The notes under the pieces: generated by a model | The model's input: only the letters and a program-made list of their open reading frames with translations | What the model was told of the DNA's origin: nothing | Databases searched by the model: none | Shown here: one piece after another, positions 62,655 through 64,000 of the stretch | Layout of the letters: every line of letters begins with the position of its first letter | How positions within the stretch are numbered: the stretch's first letter is position 1 | Assembly: GCA_902363535.1 (NCBI GenBank) | Contig: CABJAE010000007.1 | Location: 1-64,000 of the forward strand | Origin: Peptoniphilaceae bacterium | GTDB lineage: Bacteria > Bacillota > Clostridia > Tissierellales > Peptoniphilaceae | Reading direction: 5' to 3' | DNA length: 64,000 nucleotides | Made by a program: the position numbers and the translations under genes

Positions 62655-63413
62655 ATGAACAATAAGTATAATATGACGCTTTCACAAAACATTGCTTACG
62701 CAAAACGTAATTTAGTAGACAGCATTTATAATAGTGCCAAGTTGGAAGGATTAAATGTTACCTTCCCTGAAACTTATACCATTCTTGAAAAGGCGAAGAT
62801 GCAGAATGTCGATATTTCTGCCGTCAGCACAATTTTGAATCTAAAGCATGCCTGGCAATTTCTTTTAAAGAACATCGAAGAACCCATTACCCTTGATTTC
62901 ATAAAAGACCTTCATTATGAAATTGCTAAAGATGAAGCTCTTGCCTGGGGAGAACTAAGAACAGGTCGTGTTGGTATTGGAGGAACAGATTATGTACCGC
63001 CAATACCTGAAGAAGGCGAAGTAAAAACAAAACTTTTAGCATTCGAAAAAATAAATAATGCAACGGAAAGAGCGATTGAACGAATGCTATGGATGATGAA
63101 AGCACAACTTTTTTGGGACGGAAATAAACGAACCGCTTCACTGATTGCTAATAAAGATCTTATAAGCCACGGTAAGGGCATCCTTACAATCAGGGAGAAA
63201 GATATTTTAGAATTCAATACTTTGCTCAGCCATTATTACTCTACAGATGAAAAAACCGATCTAATAAATATGATTTATAAAAAAGCAATCAGCGGTGTGG
63301 AGTTAAGAGAAAAGGATCTTCCTTCCTATAGAGAATTAAAAGATCAAGCAACTGAGAGAATGAATCTTTCTAAGCCAAACCAATTTTTAAAGCTTGATGA
63401 TTTAGAAAGATAG
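62655..63413 (+). CDS. Fic-fold protein lacking the catalytic histidine
   Basis: A 252-residue Fic-fold protein. The inhibitory-type helix SAKLEG is at 27-32. The active loop reads QLFWDGNKR (151-159), so the His of HxFxDGN is Gln151. The Asp, Gly, Asn, Lys and Arg remain. With Gln it should not deprotonate a hydroxyl in the usual way. It may bind nucleotide without transferring it, or do another reaction. CGGAGG precedes the ATG; it follows the second Fic gene by 59 bases, in the same direction. Confidence 0.8.
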   Translation: MNNKYNMTLSQNIAYAKRNLVDSIYNSAKLEGLNVTFPETYTILEKAKMQNVDISAVSTILNLKHAWQFLLKNIEEPITLDFIKDLHYEIAKDEALAWGELRTGRVGIGGTDYVPPIPEEGEVKTKLLAFEKINNATERAIERMLWMMKAQLFWDGNKRTASLIANKDLISHGKGILTIREKDILEFNTLLSHYYSTDEKTDLINMIYKKAISGVELREKDLPSYRELKDQATERMNLSKPNQFLKLDDLER

Positions 63414-63414
63414 A

Positions 63415-63447
63415 TTTAAAGCCACTGCGAAGGCGGTGGCTTTTTTT
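63415..63447 (+). terminator. Terminator after the third Fic gene
   Basis: GCCACTGC (63421-63428) pairs with GCGGTGGC (63433-63440) around GAAG, with one T-G, followed by seven T. Confidence 0.88.
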
Positions 63448-63499
63448 GGTATAATAGAAGTATCTAAATTCACCTTTTTTCTGTCATAGCAAGCGAGTA

Positions 63500-63640
63500 C
63501 CTTGGATATCCATTTTGAAAAAATAAATCTCCAAGGCTTGTTGAGGAGTTCCCCAAACCCCCGAAATAAATTTTGGATTTTCAAAATTTATGGGATAATC
63601 CCGAACCCTTATTAAACTATTTTTATGAAAGGAATTAAAG
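63500..63640. other. Candidate origin of transfer upstream of the MobC-like gene
   Basis: It contains a perfect repeat ATAAATTTTG (63566-63575) and CAAAATTTAT (63582-63591) with a six-base loop, followed at once by GGGATAATCCCG. A second pair, CCTTGGA and TCCAAGG, lies to the left. A hairpin next to a unique nic-like stretch directly ahead of a MobC gene is the usual oriT layout. The nic site itself cannot be assigned. Confidence 0.5.
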
Positions 63641-63642
63641 CT

Positions 63643-64000
63643 ATGAGTGAAAAAAGATACCGAGATCAGCAGATGCTTTTAAGATTTACTTCTGAAGAAA
63701 AAGAATTCTTCGAAACCCTTTTTGAAAAAAGTCGATTTACTAATCGCAATGATTTTATTATCCACCTACTCCGCCATCGTAAAATAATTAATGTCCGACT
63801 AAATGACGGTCAGCTAAATGCTATGCACGTTTCTCTCTCCCTGATTGGAAATAATATAAATCAAATTGCTCGAAGAATAAATTCTACCAATTCAATTTAC
63901 CAAGAAGACATTAATGATATTTTAGAAATTAAAAACCAATTAGAAGATATTCGTACTAATCTTCACATGCTATGCAAGACTTTTAATGTTCAGAGGGCAT
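63643..64000 (+). CDS. MobC-like mobilisation protein (cut by window edge)
   Basis: The first 119 residues are readable. A short basic N-terminus (MSEKRYRDQQMLLRFTSEEKEFFETLFEKS) of ribbon-helix-helix type is followed by VSLSLIGNNINQIARRINS, the motif of MobC/MbeC relaxosome accessory proteins that help the relaxase open oriT. AAAGGAATT precedes the ATG at 63643. A relaxase gene is expected just beyond the window. Confidence 0.85.
   Translation, partial: MSEKRYRDQQMLLRFTSEEKEFFETLFEKSRFTNRNDFIIHLLRHRKIINVRLNDGQLNAMHVSLSLIGNNINQIARRINSTNSIYQEDINDILEIKNQLEDIRTNLHMLCKTFNVQRA

Noticed and set aside
63402..63584. Minus-strand frame upstream of the MobC-like gene
   Set aside because: No ribosome site, it crosses the terminator hairpin and part of the candidate oriT, and the product has no recognisable features.
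1..64000. CRISPR array or prophage
   Set aside because: No regularly spaced direct repeats and no capsid, terminase, portal or tail-like genes were seen.

Overview
The window looks like a chromosomal segment of a low-to-mid GC Gram-positive anaerobe (Firmicutes), most likely of the Tissierellia/Peptoniphilaceae type. The signs are strong AGGAGG-type ribosome sites, many ATG/GTG/TTG starts, a flavodiiron protein, several ECF vitamin transporters, T-boxes, and the block murB-rapZ-yvcK-whiA-ptsH-dnaE-pfkA-pyk. The genus assignment is inference. Base composition is balanced over most of the window. It turns clearly AT-rich at about 24.75-25.95 kb and after about 61.5 kb, where foreign DNA is likely.

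Layout. 0-0.2 kb: end of an IS30 transposase. 0.2-3.3 kb: fprA, xth, ttcA and tRNA-Thr(CGT). 3.4-5.3 kb: a YtrA-type GntR regulator with an ABC transporter. 5.4-9.7 kb: a three-gene lantibiotic/antimicrobial-peptide ABC transporter followed by its two-component system (CprABC-RK-like). 9.7-15.6 kb: RarD-type exporter, truA, ecfT-ecfA2-ecfA1, trpP behind a tryptophan T-box, thiW, and a glutaredoxin-like protein. 15.6-23.9 kb: the pyrimidine operon pyrB-pyrK-pyrD-carA-carB behind a probable PyrR attenuator, ending in an unusual ligase-like/coiled-coil gene. 26.0-32.9 kb: a TetR gene, then two ABC half-transporters and an MptD-type ECF transporter behind a Fur-like box. 32.9-33.3 kb: IS3-type end remnants and a strongly promoted structured ncRNA (6S-like candidate). 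33.3-39.9 kb: RluA-type synthase, nadK, J-domain protein, zincin, an NhaC-type lysine transporter behind a lysine riboswitch, zupT, and folT behind a THF riboswitch. 39.9-50.0 kb: the murB-to-pyk housekeeping block. 50.1-54.2 kb: metNIQQ behind a methionine T-box. 54.3-59.8 kb: a hydrolase-like protein, an AI-2E-family permease, and serC-serA-DUF1015. 60-64 kb: three Fic genes, an ssrA-3'-end-like att site, a candidate oriT and a MobC-like gene, i.e. the edge of a mobilizable element.

The gene content shows a cell that scavenges. It has RNA- or protein-sensed importers for tryptophan, lysine, methionine, folate, thiamine precursor, zinc and probably iron/haem, but it makes carbamoyl phosphate, carbamoyl aspartate and phosphoserine itself. 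The most striking point is that CarA has lost the whole glutaminase triad, so this carbamoyl phosphate synthetase probably runs on free ammonia. The most novel-looking gene is the 428-residue D-Ala-D-Ala-ligase-like protein with a long charged C-terminal helix at the end of the pyr operon.
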